The position numbers and the translations under genes are program-made. Below, in pieces: positions 41,710 through 49,744 of a DNA stretch of 64,000 nucleotides. The stretch's first letter is position 1; each line of letters starts with the position of its first letter. The DNA comes from Flagellimonas amoyensis (GTDB lineage: Bacteria > Bacteroidota > Bacteroidia > Flavobacteriales > Flavobacteriaceae). Where the stretch lies: contig NZ_QBUK01000003.1 in NCBI RefSeq assembly GCF_003058265.1, positions 248,001 to 312,000 on the forward strand. Reading direction: 5' to 3'. The notes beneath the pieces were generated by a model. The model made no database searches. It was given only the letters and a program-made list of their open reading frames with translations, and had not been told where the DNA came from.

Positions 41710-42129
41710 ATGAAAAATGGCGTACCTGTTTCCGAGATTATGACCAAAAAATTGGTCACATTGGGGCCAAAAGATGACTTGGTCACTGCCGAGAGACTTT
41801 TCAAGAAGCATCATATCAGACACATTCCAGTGGTAAAAGGCGATGCCATCATTGGAATATTGAGCTATACGGACCTGCTCCGCATCAGTTTTGCGGATGC
41901 CATTGACGAGCACGAGGAGTATGTGGACACTATAGTCTACAATATGTTCACCATACCCCAAGTAATGGTGCACGATGTGGTTACCGTTACCTCCAAGACC
42001 ACCATTAGGGATGTTGCACAGTTCTTATCACAAAAGGAATTCCATGCCCTTCCTGTTGTGGATGACGGAAAGTTGGTGGGTATAGTCACCACTACCGATT
42101 TGATAAGGTATCTGTTGGAACAATATTGA
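41710..42129 (+). CDS. CBS-domain pair protein
   Basis: A 139-residue cytoplasmic protein made only of two CBS domains (about 8-60 and 77-135). Motifs such as HHIRHIPVVKGDAIIGILSYTDLLR and HALPVVDDGKLVGIVTTTDLIRY (both shortened here) are the usual adenine-nucleotide-binding strand-helix units; together they form one Bateman module that binds AMP, ATP or similar. Stand-alone pairs often act as regulatory subunits. The start codon is preceded by a weak -7 box (TAGCTTTA near 41674). It shares a bidirectional terminator with the convergent DUF349 gene. Confidence 0.9.
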   Translation: MKNGVPVSEIMTKKLVTLGPKDDLVTAERLFKKHHIRHIPVVKGDAIIGILSYTDLLRISFADAIDEHEEYVDTIVYNMFTIPQVMVHDVVTVTSKTTIRDVAQFLSQKEFHALPVVDDGKLVGIVTTTDLIRYLLEQY

Positions 42130-42144
42130 ACTGGCAACAAAAGC

Positions 42145-42173
42145 AATCGCCCCAAAATTGGGGCGATTTTTTT
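42145..42173. terminator. Bidirectional terminator between CBS and DUF349 genes
   Basis: AATCGCCCC and GGGGCGATT form a perfect 9-bp stem with loop AAAATT, then seven T. The minus strand also gives a short U-run, so it can serve both convergent genes. Confidence 0.85.
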
Positions 42174-44211
42174 ATTCTTCTTCATTGCTGTTCTCTTCCT
42201 CTTCGGCTTCCCTGTTGAGCCTGTTTTCCAGAATGTTCAGCTTTTTGAGTTTTTCCTTCCAAGTCTGAAGGGCCTCTTTCTGTTTGTCAATATTTTTGAT
42301 GACCTCTTGCACCAAGGGGTTATCCTCGGAACTGTTGGAGAAGAACTGGAGGTTGTTCTCCAACTGGCGTATCTCTGACTTGCTTTCGTCTATCTTTCGC
42401 TTGATGAAAACCCGCTCGTTGCCAATGGCGCGGTCGTCCTCCGTTTTGGCCAGTTCCTGTACCTTGTTCCCATATTTGATGAGCTCGGACTCTTGCCTGC
42501 TCACCCCTAACTTTTTCAGCAGGGCGTCCACAATCTTGTTGAACTTCCCATTGATGTGTTTCTTGTTGTACGGAATCCGGCCGTATTGTTTCCATTCGGC
42601 AAGGAACTCCTTGATCTCGGCCAGGTCTTTCTTTTTGTCCCCGCTCAGTTGGAACTCCTTCAATCGTTCCAGACAGGCGTTTTTCTTTTCAAAGTTTTCA
42701 TACTCGTCCTTCTGTGCTTCGTTCTTTTCCGAGTGCAGACGGTCAAAATAATGGTTGCACGCATCTTTGAACTCTTTCCAGATCTTGTCCGAATACCTTC
42801 TGGGAACATGGCCTATTTTTTTCCATTCACTTTGGATGCGTTTCATTTCGGGGGTTACCTCTTCCCAATCGTCCCGGTCCTTCAAAGAAATGGCCAAATC
42901 CAAAAGGGCCTGTTTCCTATCGAGGTTGTGCTGTTGTTCTTTTTTCTGGTTCTTGTAAAAAGCGTTCTTGTTCCTATTGAATTTACGGACCGCTTCCTTG
43001 AAATGGCTCCAGGTCTCCTCGTTTACCCTTTGCGGCACTTTGCCGGCCTTGAAGAAGGAATCCCTCAGCTTTTCGACTTCGCCGATCTGCTGTTGAAGTG
43101 CCCTGTGGCTATTGGCCACACTTCCTGAAATTTGGGCAATGGCAGCGATAATCTCCTGTTTTTTCTCCAGATTTTTTTCATAGACCTTTTCCTGTTCTTG
43201 GAAATGATCCTGTCTGCGCTGGTGCATGGCCTTGGTGGCATTGCTGAACCTTTCCCAGATTTCTTCACGGTTTTCCTTGGCCACGGGACCAATGTCCTCT
43301 TTCCAAATTTTATGTAAGGTCTGGAGCTCCCTAAAAGCTTTGTTCAGGTCGGGTTCATCGGCCAAAGCTTCGGCTCGCTCCACCAATTTTTGTTTTTCTT
43401 CCAGATTGTGTTTGAAATCCAGGTCGCGCAATTCCCGGTTCAGGTGCAGGAAATCGTAGAAGATCTCCATGTGGTGATGGTAGGTGCGCCAAACATCGTT
43501 ATAGTTGTTGCGGGGAATGGGCCCTGCATTTTTCCAACTTTCCTGAAGGTTTTTGAAATTGTTGTAGGTGGTGTTGATGTCTTCCTCTACATCGATAAGT
43601 CCTTTCAGCTCTTCAATGATCTCCAAACGTTTTTGGAGATTGTTCTTCAGGTTCTGCTCCAGTTGTTTGTAGTACTGGTCCCGTTTTTCGCGGTAATCGG
43701 CATATACCTCATTGAACTGCCTTTTGGCCACAGAGTTATACTTGAAATCGATTTCATTGCCTCCTTTGGCCACAAACTCTTCTTTCTTGTGTTCCAAAAA
43801 CTCCTGGAACTTTTGGTCAAACTCATATTTTATGGCACTGACATGTTTTCCAATGGCCTGTACCTTTTCGTTCCGAACTAGTTTTTGGAGCTCGCCCACC
43901 AAGTTTTCCATGGGCATGGAGTGGTAATCCAAGAACGGGATGTAGTGGCGTTTTTCATTGTCGGTGTCTTCCGCATCCTCCGCATTGGATTCGTCAATCT
44001 CATCCATATGGTCGTCTGGGGCGGAATCTTTGGTGCCTTCCTCGTTGGAGACACTGCTCTCCTCCTTGGGTTCTTCCTTGTTTTCAGAGACAGTTTCCTC
44101 GGACACGTTCGGTTCAGAAATGGGGGCTTCTTCCAAAGATGCTTTGCTGTTGTCCGATGTATGCTCTGTGCCACCTTCAGCTTGCTGAAGTTTGTGTTCG
44201 TTGTCCTGCAT
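42172..44211 (-). CDS. DUF349 domain-containing protein
   Basis: A 679-residue, highly charged, mostly helical protein. The first 90 residues are acidic and low in order (Glu, Asp and Ser rich). Then come at least five DUF349 repeats of about 70 residues with W and R/K-rich consensus, visible as SWKNAGPIPRNNYNDVWRTY, SHFKEAVRKFNRNK, and SEWKKIGHVPRRYSDKIWKEF-type units. A C-terminal coiled coil ends the protein. DUF349 is a three-helix bundle seen in flavobacterial and actinobacterial proteins of unknown function. It has a strong promoter at 44279-44307. Confidence 0.88.
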   Translation of the reverse strand: MQDNEHKLQQAEGGTEHTSDNSKASLEEAPISEPNVSEETVSENKEEPKEESSVSNEEGTKDSAPDDHMDEIDESNAEDAEDTDNEKRHYIPFLDYHSMPMENLVGELQKLVRNEKVQAIGKHVSAIKYEFDQKFQEFLEHKKEEFVAKGGNEIDFKYNSVAKRQFNEVYADYREKRDQYYKQLEQNLKNNLQKRLEIIEELKGLIDVEEDINTTYNNFKNLQESWKNAGPIPRNNYNDVWRTYHHHMEIFYDFLHLNRELRDLDFKHNLEEKQKLVERAEALADEPDLNKAFRELQTLHKIWKEDIGPVAKENREEIWERFSNATKAMHQRRQDHFQEQEKVYEKNLEKKQEIIAAIAQISGSVANSHRALQQQIGEVEKLRDSFFKAGKVPQRVNEETWSHFKEAVRKFNRNKNAFYKNQKKEQQHNLDRKQALLDLAISLKDRDDWEEVTPEMKRIQSEWKKIGHVPRRYSDKIWKEFKDACNHYFDRLHSEKNEAQKDEYENFEKKNACLERLKEFQLSGDKKKDLAEIKEFLAEWKQYGRIPYNKKHINGKFNKIVDALLKKLGVSRQESELIKYGNKVQELAKTEDDRAIGNERVFIKRKIDESKSEIRQLENNLQFFSNSSEDNPLVQEVIKNIDKQKEALQTWKEKLKKLNILENRLNREAEEEENSNEEE

Positions 44212-44278
44212 GAGTAAGTAGCTTTAGCTGTTGATCGATGATAATTATAGCCAATTTAACAACTTAATTGACTAATAG

Positions 44279-44307
44279 CAAAAGTATTGAATCTTCTTTT
44301 GCTTCAA
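44279..44307 (-). promoter_or_regulatory. Promoter of the DUF349 gene
   Basis: TTG (44307-44305), 18-bp spacer, TACTTTTG (44286-44279): both consensus elements, with a leader of about 60 nt. Confidence 0.7.
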
Positions 44308-44354
44308 TCACAAGTTGTGTGAATCGACAGGAAAGCTATGTTGGGGGTCTTTTT

Positions 44355-45092
44355 TTAAGGCGTGTTCCAGATTTCCCAAGCCTTTTCGGCTTGCCATTTC
44401 AACATCCCGTGCCCATTTTGGATGGTTGCTCCTTGGGCTTCTCCCAAGGCAAGAAAAGTGGTTTTTTCGGGGTTGTAGATCAGGTCGTACAGCAAATGTT
44501 CCTTTCCAATGTATGGATAGGGAAGGTCCGGTTTTTTATCAATATCGGGGTGGGTGCCCAAGGGCGTGCAGTTCACGATCAAGGTATTTTCTTCCATGAT
44601 CGCTTTGTCCAGTTCTTCATAGGTGTACTGTCCCGCCTTTTTGCTCCGGGAAACGTAGGTAGTGCCAATACCCATCTCTTCGAGTACAAAACGGACCGCT
44701 TTGGAAGCGCCACCCGTACCCAAGATCAGGGCTTTGGTATGGTGGGGCCTTAGCAAAGGTGCGAGCGATTTTTCAAAACCGTGGGCGTCAGTGTTGAAGC
44801 CCTTCAGTCCATTTTCAGTGATCTTGACGGTGTTCACGGCACCGATTTTTTCCGCCTTCGCGTCCAATTGGTCCAGGTAGGCCAGTACGTCTTCTTTATA
44901 CGGGATGGTTACGTTGAATCCCTTGAGGTTGTCCTGCGAAAGCACGGATTCCAGTTCGGAGATGTTTTGAAGGTCAAAGTTCTCATAACTGTGGTCCTCC
45001 ATCCCCAAATCCTTGAACTTTTGGGTGAAATAGCCCTTGGAAAAGGAATATGAGATGTTCTTACCGAGAAGTCCGTACCTGTTTTTTTTCAT
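44355..45092 (-). CDS. aroE: Shikimate dehydrogenase
   Basis: A 245-residue NADPH-dependent enzyme reducing 3-dehydroshikimate to shikimate in aromatic amino acid synthesis. The substrate loop LLGKNISYSFSKGYF, KGFNVTIPYKEDV (catalytic Lys region), GAVNTV, the nucleotide loop LGTGGASKAVRF, and the C-terminal GMLKWQAEKAWEIW are intact. I use the ATG at 45092 (MKKNRYGLLG) over the in-frame ATG at 45107; either overlaps the upstream DUF368 gene by 32 or 47 bp, so translation is coupled. The enzyme is the last gene of this same-strand group. Confidence 0.92.
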   Translation of the reverse strand: MKKNRYGLLGKNISYSFSKGYFTQKFKDLGMEDHSYENFDLQNISELESVLSQDNLKGFNVTIPYKEDVLAYLDQLDAKAEKIGAVNTVKITENGLKGFNTDAHGFEKSLAPLLRPHHTKALILGTGGASKAVRFVLEEMGIGTTYVSRSKKAGQYTYEELDKAIMEENTLIVNCTPLGTHPDIDKKPDLPYPYIGKEHLLYDLIYNPEKTTFLALGEAQGATIQNGHGMLKWQAEKAWEIWNTP

Positions 45093-46098
45093 TTCTGTTT
45101 TTTCCATACCAATCCAATAACAATAATATCAAAATCCCGAGGATTATAAAAAGCAAAGCCCACCAGGTTTCGGCCAGTGCCATGTCAGGAAGGTAGCGTT
45201 TGTAGTTGAGTACTATTTTGTCCCCATTGGAATCCAACAAGGGGTTTCCTTCGGGGTTTAGTTTGAACATGGTCCTTTTCCATGGCCAAAGCACCCCGAG
45301 CGAGCCTGTGATGAATCCCAAGATCACGGCAGTGGTCGTGGCCTTGTAATGCTTGAGCACATAGCTGAGCAAATGGGAGAAAGTGACCAGTCCCGTGGCG
45401 GACCCCAGTGTGAACACGGCCAAAATCTTTAGGGTTCGGATGCGTTCGCTGTTGTCCACAAAACTGAAATCACCCGCAAAAATATCTGAAAACGTGTCAT
45501 AAAGGGCATTCACCGAATCCACTAGCAGCAATACATAGTTGCCCAAGAGGATCAGGATGAAAGATCCCGAAAGCCCGGGAAGGGTCATCCCGGAAACACT
45601 GATGATCCCACAAAAGAAGATAAAGATCAGATTGTCATTTTCCCTGGCCGGGTTAAGAAAACTGATGGAAAGGCCTATCAGAAGCCCGATGATGCCCGCA
45701 GGAACCGTTCTTCGGTCCCAGGACTCAAAATCCTTTCCGATGTAGTAGATGGACCCAATGACCATCCCAAAAAATGTGGCCCACACAAAGATTTCGTTAT
45801 GGTCCAAAAAATAATCCAAAATTCTTGAAACACTGAAATAGCTTACCAGCATCCCAAAGATCAGCAGGGCCAAAAACTGTGCGTTGGTATATTTGTAAAA
45901 ACTCTTGAACCTGCCATTGAAAAGCAATTTTACGGCCTTGGAATTGAGTTTTTGGAGGGAATAGATGAACTCTTCGTAAAAGCCGCCCACGAAGGCCACG
46001 ATGCCGCCGGATACCCCCGGCACCTTGTTGGCCGCCCCCATGCAGAGGCCCTTGATGACCAAGAAGAAATTATCCAGAAACGTCCTAGGTTGGTGCAT
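45061..46098 (-). CDS. DUF368 membrane protein, copy 1
   Basis: A 345-residue polytopic protein of the DUF368 family (about nine helices). The family signature NKVPGVSGGIVAFVGGFYEE is at about residues 23-42, and a repeat-like second half has SGMTLPGLSGSFILILLG. Other DUF368 proteins have been linked to undecaprenyl phosphate recycling as flippases (PopT), and the tandem with copy 2 makes that plausible here. It overlaps aroE. It is close kin to the next gene. Confidence 0.9.
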   Translation of the reverse strand: MHQPRTFLDNFFLVIKGLCMGAANKVPGVSGGIVAFVGGFYEEFIYSLQKLNSKAVKLLFNGRFKSFYKYTNAQFLALLIFGMLVSYFSVSRILDYFLDHNEIFVWATFFGMVIGSIYYIGKDFESWDRRTVPAGIIGLLIGLSISFLNPARENDNLIFIFFCGIISVSGMTLPGLSGSFILILLGNYVLLLVDSVNALYDTFSDIFAGDFSFVDNSERIRTLKILAVFTLGSATGLVTFSHLLSYVLKHYKATTTAVILGFITGSLGVLWPWKRTMFKLNPEGNPLLDSNGDKIVLNYKRYLPDMALAETWWALLFIILGILILLLLDWYGKNRNEKKQVRTSR

Positions 46099-46117
46099 GG
46101 GCCAAAATATGTTTTTC

Positions 46118-47035
46118 CTATTTTTTGGAAGCTGCTCTTTCCAGGATAAAAATAAGCGAAAAACCTATGATGGCTAAGATTATGGCAAGCATTAATTGAT
46201 TATCGCCCTCAAATGCGCTGGGCAGTACGTTGACGTCGTCCACAACAATGGTCTTATCCCCAAAAGTACGGGTCTGGAGTACTTTTTTCCATGGCCAGAT
46301 CTTGTTCAGTGAACCCAAAATGAAACCGGTGAGCAAGGCCAGGGTGATGTTCTTGTAGTTGTTGAACATCCACTTCAGCAGGCGGGCAAAGCTCAAGAGG
46401 CCCACAATGGCCCCAAGGGCAACGGTGAGCACTATTTTGATGTCCCTTTCATGCACGGCATCCAAAATGGTCTTGTAGGAACCCAGCAGTACCAAGATGA
46501 AAGCGCCTGAAATTCCCGGAAGGATCATGGCACATACGGCCAAGGCCCCCGACATGAAAAGATAGGGAAGGCTGTCCGTGTTCTCGCTGACAGGCAGTTC
46601 GGTGATGAAATAGGCGACCACAGCACCCAAAATAAAAACGACCACAGTGCCCAAGTTCCATTGCTTGATTTCCTTGCCCACAAAAAATACACTGGCCACT
46701 ACCAACCCGAAGAAGAAAGACCACAGCAGTACGGGCTCATTTTCCAAAAGCCAACTAAGAAACTTGGCCAAGGAAAGTACACTGATGAAGATGCCCGCAA
46801 AAAGGGCGAGCAAAAAATTACCGTTGATCTTGTTCCAAAAAGCCTTGATGCCCTCTTTCCGCAAAACGGTGATAAGGGACAGATCAATATTGTTGATGGA
46901 GGTAATGAGTTCTTCGTAGATGCCCGAAATAAAGGCAATGGTGCCCCCGGATACTCCCGGCACCACATCTGCGGCACCCATGGCCATTCCTTTGAGGGTA
47001 ATAATAATATAGTCCGCTAATTGGCGTGGTTTCAT
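46118..47035 (-). CDS. DUF368 membrane protein, copy 2
   Basis: A 305-residue paralogue of the preceding protein: ADVVPGVSGGTIAFISGIYEE aligns with NKVPGVSGGIVAFVGGFYEE and ICAMILPGISGAFILVLLG-like segments match copy 1. About eight helices are predicted, and the insertion of about 35 residues in copy 1 explains the length difference. The gap to copy 1 is 19 bp. The pair probably arose by tandem duplication; functional split (e.g. two lipid carriers, or growth conditions such as pH) is a hypothesis. It follows the TPR gene on the same strand. Confidence 0.9.
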   Translation of the reverse strand: MKPRQLADYIIITLKGMAMGAADVVPGVSGGTIAFISGIYEELITSINNIDLSLITVLRKEGIKAFWNKINGNFLLALFAGIFISVLSLAKFLSWLLENEPVLLWSFFFGLVVASVFFVGKEIKQWNLGTVVVFILGAVVAYFITELPVSENTDSLPYLFMSGALAVCAMILPGISGAFILVLLGSYKTILDAVHERDIKIVLTVALGAIVGLLSFARLLKWMFNNYKNITLALLTGFILGSLNKIWPWKKVLQTRTFGDKTIVVDDVNVLPSAFEGDNQLMLAIILAIIGFSLIFILERAASKK

Positions 47036-47060
47036 GTAATTGGGATATAAGGGTAGGGGA

Positions 47061-48461
47061 TTAGGTCGAGGTCTTTTTTATTTTGGAAACCAAGGCCTTG
47101 ACCCATTTCACTTCGCTGAACTCTGGAAATTCCCCGTCGAACAGTTCCAATTTGTCCAAATCCATTTTCATGGCGTCTGCCAGTGTTTTCTTGGCTTCGG
47201 AAACCTCGTTGTTCTTGAGGTAGATTCCGGCCAGTTTATACGTGAGCTTGGCGCTGTCGGGATAAAATTCCAACCCTTGGATCAAGACTTGTATCGCGGA
47301 ATTCAGATCGCCCATTTTTTTCAGGACCTCTGCCCAATTTTTCCAAGTGTCCAGTTCATAGTTTCCCAAGTCCACGGTCTGTTTGTAGGCGAAATCGGCC
47401 TCGTCCAGATTGTCAAGGGCAAAGTAGATCTTGGCGGCTTTTTTCCAATAGAGCGGGTTCTCCCCATCAATATTGATGGCCTTGTTGATGTAATACAGGG
47501 CCTTCTCGTGGTTCTTTTGCCTAAAATGGAAATCCGTTATGGCCAACCAGCCCTTGTCCAGCAAAGGGTCTTCGTGTACCGTATGGTAGTAATAATATTT
47601 GGCCAGATCGTAGTTGCCCAGTTTTTCATGACATTTTCCAAGACGAAGGAACGCATGGGAAGTAGGGTCTTCCATGGAAATGGTGGCCTCGTAATTTTCT
47701 ATGGCCTCGTTGTACCTTCCCAACTTTTCGAGCACCTTGCCTTTTTCAAAATAGGCACCTATGAAGGAATCATCGGAAATAATGGCAAAATCAAATGCGG
47801 TCAGGGCTTCTTGGAACATCTCCATGGCGTAGTACATCTTGCCCAACTGGTGCCAGGCCACTTCGCAATAGGGGTTGCGTTCCAAATAGTCGTTCAGGTA
47901 GTGCACGGCCCCGTCAAAATCTTCAAGGAACTCAAAACAATAGATGACATTGTAGAGCGATGAATAGTCACTTTCATCATACTCCACACATTTCATGAAA
48001 TTGAGTTTGGCACGTTCATGGTCGTCCATGAACAGGTATTCCATGCCCAAAAGGGAATGGATGTCAAAAGTGTCGTCCGTAAGGTGCAGGGCGTCCAATA
48101 ACAAGTTTACCGCAGCTTGGTGGTTGTCCTGTTTGGATTGGATATTGGCCCTTTGGATATAGATTTCCTCGTTGAGGGCATCTATGTCCTGGATTTCGTC
48201 CAATAATTTTTCAGCGGCCTCGAATTTATCCTCAAACGCCAATACCTCGACCTGCAACAATTTTAGCTCCAAGGAGTTTGGGTGTTGCTCCAAGCCTATT
48301 TGGATGGCTTTCTTCCCTAAGGAGATTTTTCCGTTGTTGAGGTAGTGGTGAATGATTTCCTCAAAGTCCTCAGAGTCAAAAAAATAGACGTCGTCCGTCT
48401 TGAGCATTGACTCGAATTTGCTGATGGATTTGTCAGGATATTCGTTAGAATCTAACGCCAT
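47061..48461 (-). CDS. Tetratricopeptide repeat protein
   Basis: A 466-residue soluble protein made of about ten TPR units (34-residue helix pairs), with visible repeats such as ALTAFDFAIISDDSFIGAYF, EALTAFDFA, LGRYNEAIENYEATISM and NSAIQVLIQGLEFYPDSAKL-type segments. There is no signal peptide, so it should be cytoplasmic, acting as a scaffold for protein contacts. I do not recognise a specific partner. It precedes the DUF368 pair by 25 bp on the same strand and may be transcribed with them; the 86-bp gap upstream could hold its promoter. Confidence 0.88.
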   Translation of the reverse strand: MALDSNEYPDKSISKFESMLKTDDVYFFDSEDFEEIIHHYLNNGKISLGKKAIQIGLEQHPNSLELKLLQVEVLAFEDKFEAAEKLLDEIQDIDALNEEIYIQRANIQSKQDNHQAAVNLLLDALHLTDDTFDIHSLLGMEYLFMDDHERAKLNFMKCVEYDESDYSSLYNVIYCFEFLEDFDGAVHYLNDYLERNPYCEVAWHQLGKMYYAMEMFQEALTAFDFAIISDDSFIGAYFEKGKVLEKLGRYNEAIENYEATISMEDPTSHAFLRLGKCHEKLGNYDLAKYYYYHTVHEDPLLDKGWLAITDFHFRQKNHEKALYYINKAINIDGENPLYWKKAAKIYFALDNLDEADFAYKQTVDLGNYELDTWKNWAEVLKKMGDLNSAIQVLIQGLEFYPDSAKLTYKLAGIYLKNNEVSEAKKTLADAMKMDLDKLELFDGEFPEFSEVKWVKALVSKIKKTST

Positions 48462-48547
48462 AGGAACTTTTTTGGTTTGACTATGGACTTAAAATTAACC
48501 CTTTGGTTATCTCTTTAGGTCCAAAAATCGGGTATGTTATCAACAAA

Positions 48548-49744
48548 TTAGTTAACAGTGTCGGGTTTGTACTCGTTCAAAATCGTAATGATTAAGTCGC
48601 AACCGGCCTCAATTTCTTTCATCGAAATGGTCAAAGGGGGTGAAATTCTTGCCGCCCTTCCTTCGAACAACAGCCAAAAAAGAATGAGTCCCCTTTTGGC
48701 GGCCTCTAATATCAAATAGTCGGCCACTTTCCTGGTTTCCAACATTGCGGCCAGCATCAGTCCCTTGCCCCGTACCTCGGTGATCAAGGGATGGACCAAC
48801 AGTTTTCGGAACAGGTTTTCCTTCTCCAATGTCTGTGAGATCAGGTCCGTTTCCGTAAGTTCCTGCAAAGTGGACAAACTGGCGGCGGCGATCACAGGAT
48901 TTCCACCAAAGGTGGTGATATGTCCCAATTTTGGGCTGTGCTGCAACTGGGCCATCATCTCTTTTGAGGCCACAAAGGCACCTACGGGCAAGCCAGAGGC
49001 CATCCCCTTACCGATTACGAGGATATCGGGCACGCAGTTGAAATGTTCAAAAGCGAAAAGCTTTCCTGTTCTTCCAAAGCCGGGTTGGATCTCATCAAGG
49101 ATGAGCAGAGCGCCCATTTCGTCACAGCGTTTTCTTACTTTTTCCAGGTATCTATTTTCCGGAAGGATGAAACCAGCTCCTCCTTGTATGGTCTCCAAGA
49201 CCACAGCGGCCGTTTTTTCGGTGATTTTGTCCAAATCTTCCGCAACATTGAAGTTGATGAAGCGTACATCGGGAATCAGCGGCCTGAATGCACTTTTACG
49301 TTCTTCATATCCCATAAGGCTCAAACTGCCCATGGTGTTTCCGTGGTAGGCGTGGTTGGCCGCAATAATCTGCGATCTTCCGGTATGCCTTCTGGCCAGC
49401 TTTATGGCTCCTTCCATGGCCTCAGTGCCGGAATTGACCAGATAGGTGGTCTCCAAAGTTTTGGGTAGGTGCGCGGCCAAGAGTTTGGTGAATTCCACCG
49501 CTGGTCGCTGTACGTATTCCCCGTAGACCATCACATGCATGTATTTTTCCACCTGTTCTTTGATGGCCCCAATCACCCTGGGATGTCCATGGCCCAACCC
49601 ACAGGCGGACACGCCGGCCACAAAGTCCAAGTGTGCCTTTCCTTCTTGGTCGTAGATATAGCTGCCCTTTGCATGGGAAACCTCCAATCCCAAGGGATGT
49701 GGTGAGGTCTGGGCTTGATGGATGAAAAAATCGTCTTTGTACAT
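48548..49744 (-). CDS. Class III aminotransferase (acetylornithine/ornithine-like)
   Basis: A 398-residue PLP-dependent omega-aminotransferase. SGTEAMEGAIKLARRHTGR (donor phosphate region), AYHGNTMGSLSLMG, LILDEIQPGFGRTGKLFAFEH (Asp contacting PLP), and the Schiff-base lysine in VIGKGMASGLPVGAF (about residue 250) are all present. Arginine-pathway enzymes (ArgD) and other omega-aminotransferases share this fold; no arginine genes are adjacent, so I leave the substrate open. Its ATG overlaps the OstA-like stop (TAATG), so it is translated from the same message. Confidence 0.87.
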   Translation of the reverse strand: MYKDDFFIHQAQTSPHPLGLEVSHAKGSYIYDQEGKAHLDFVAGVSACGLGHGHPRVIGAIKEQVEKYMHVMVYGEYVQRPAVEFTKLLAAHLPKTLETTYLVNSGTEAMEGAIKLARRHTGRSQIIAANHAYHGNTMGSLSLMGYEERKSAFRPLIPDVRFINFNVAEDLDKITEKTAAVVLETIQGGAGFILPENRYLEKVRKRCDEMGALLILDEIQPGFGRTGKLFAFEHFNCVPDILVIGKGMASGLPVGAFVASKEMMAQLQHSPKLGHITTFGGNPVIAAASLSTLQELTETDLISQTLEKENLFRKLLVHPLITEVRGKGLMLAAMLETRKVADYLILEAAKRGLILFWLLFEGRAARISPPLTISMKEIEAGCDLIITILNEYKPDTVN

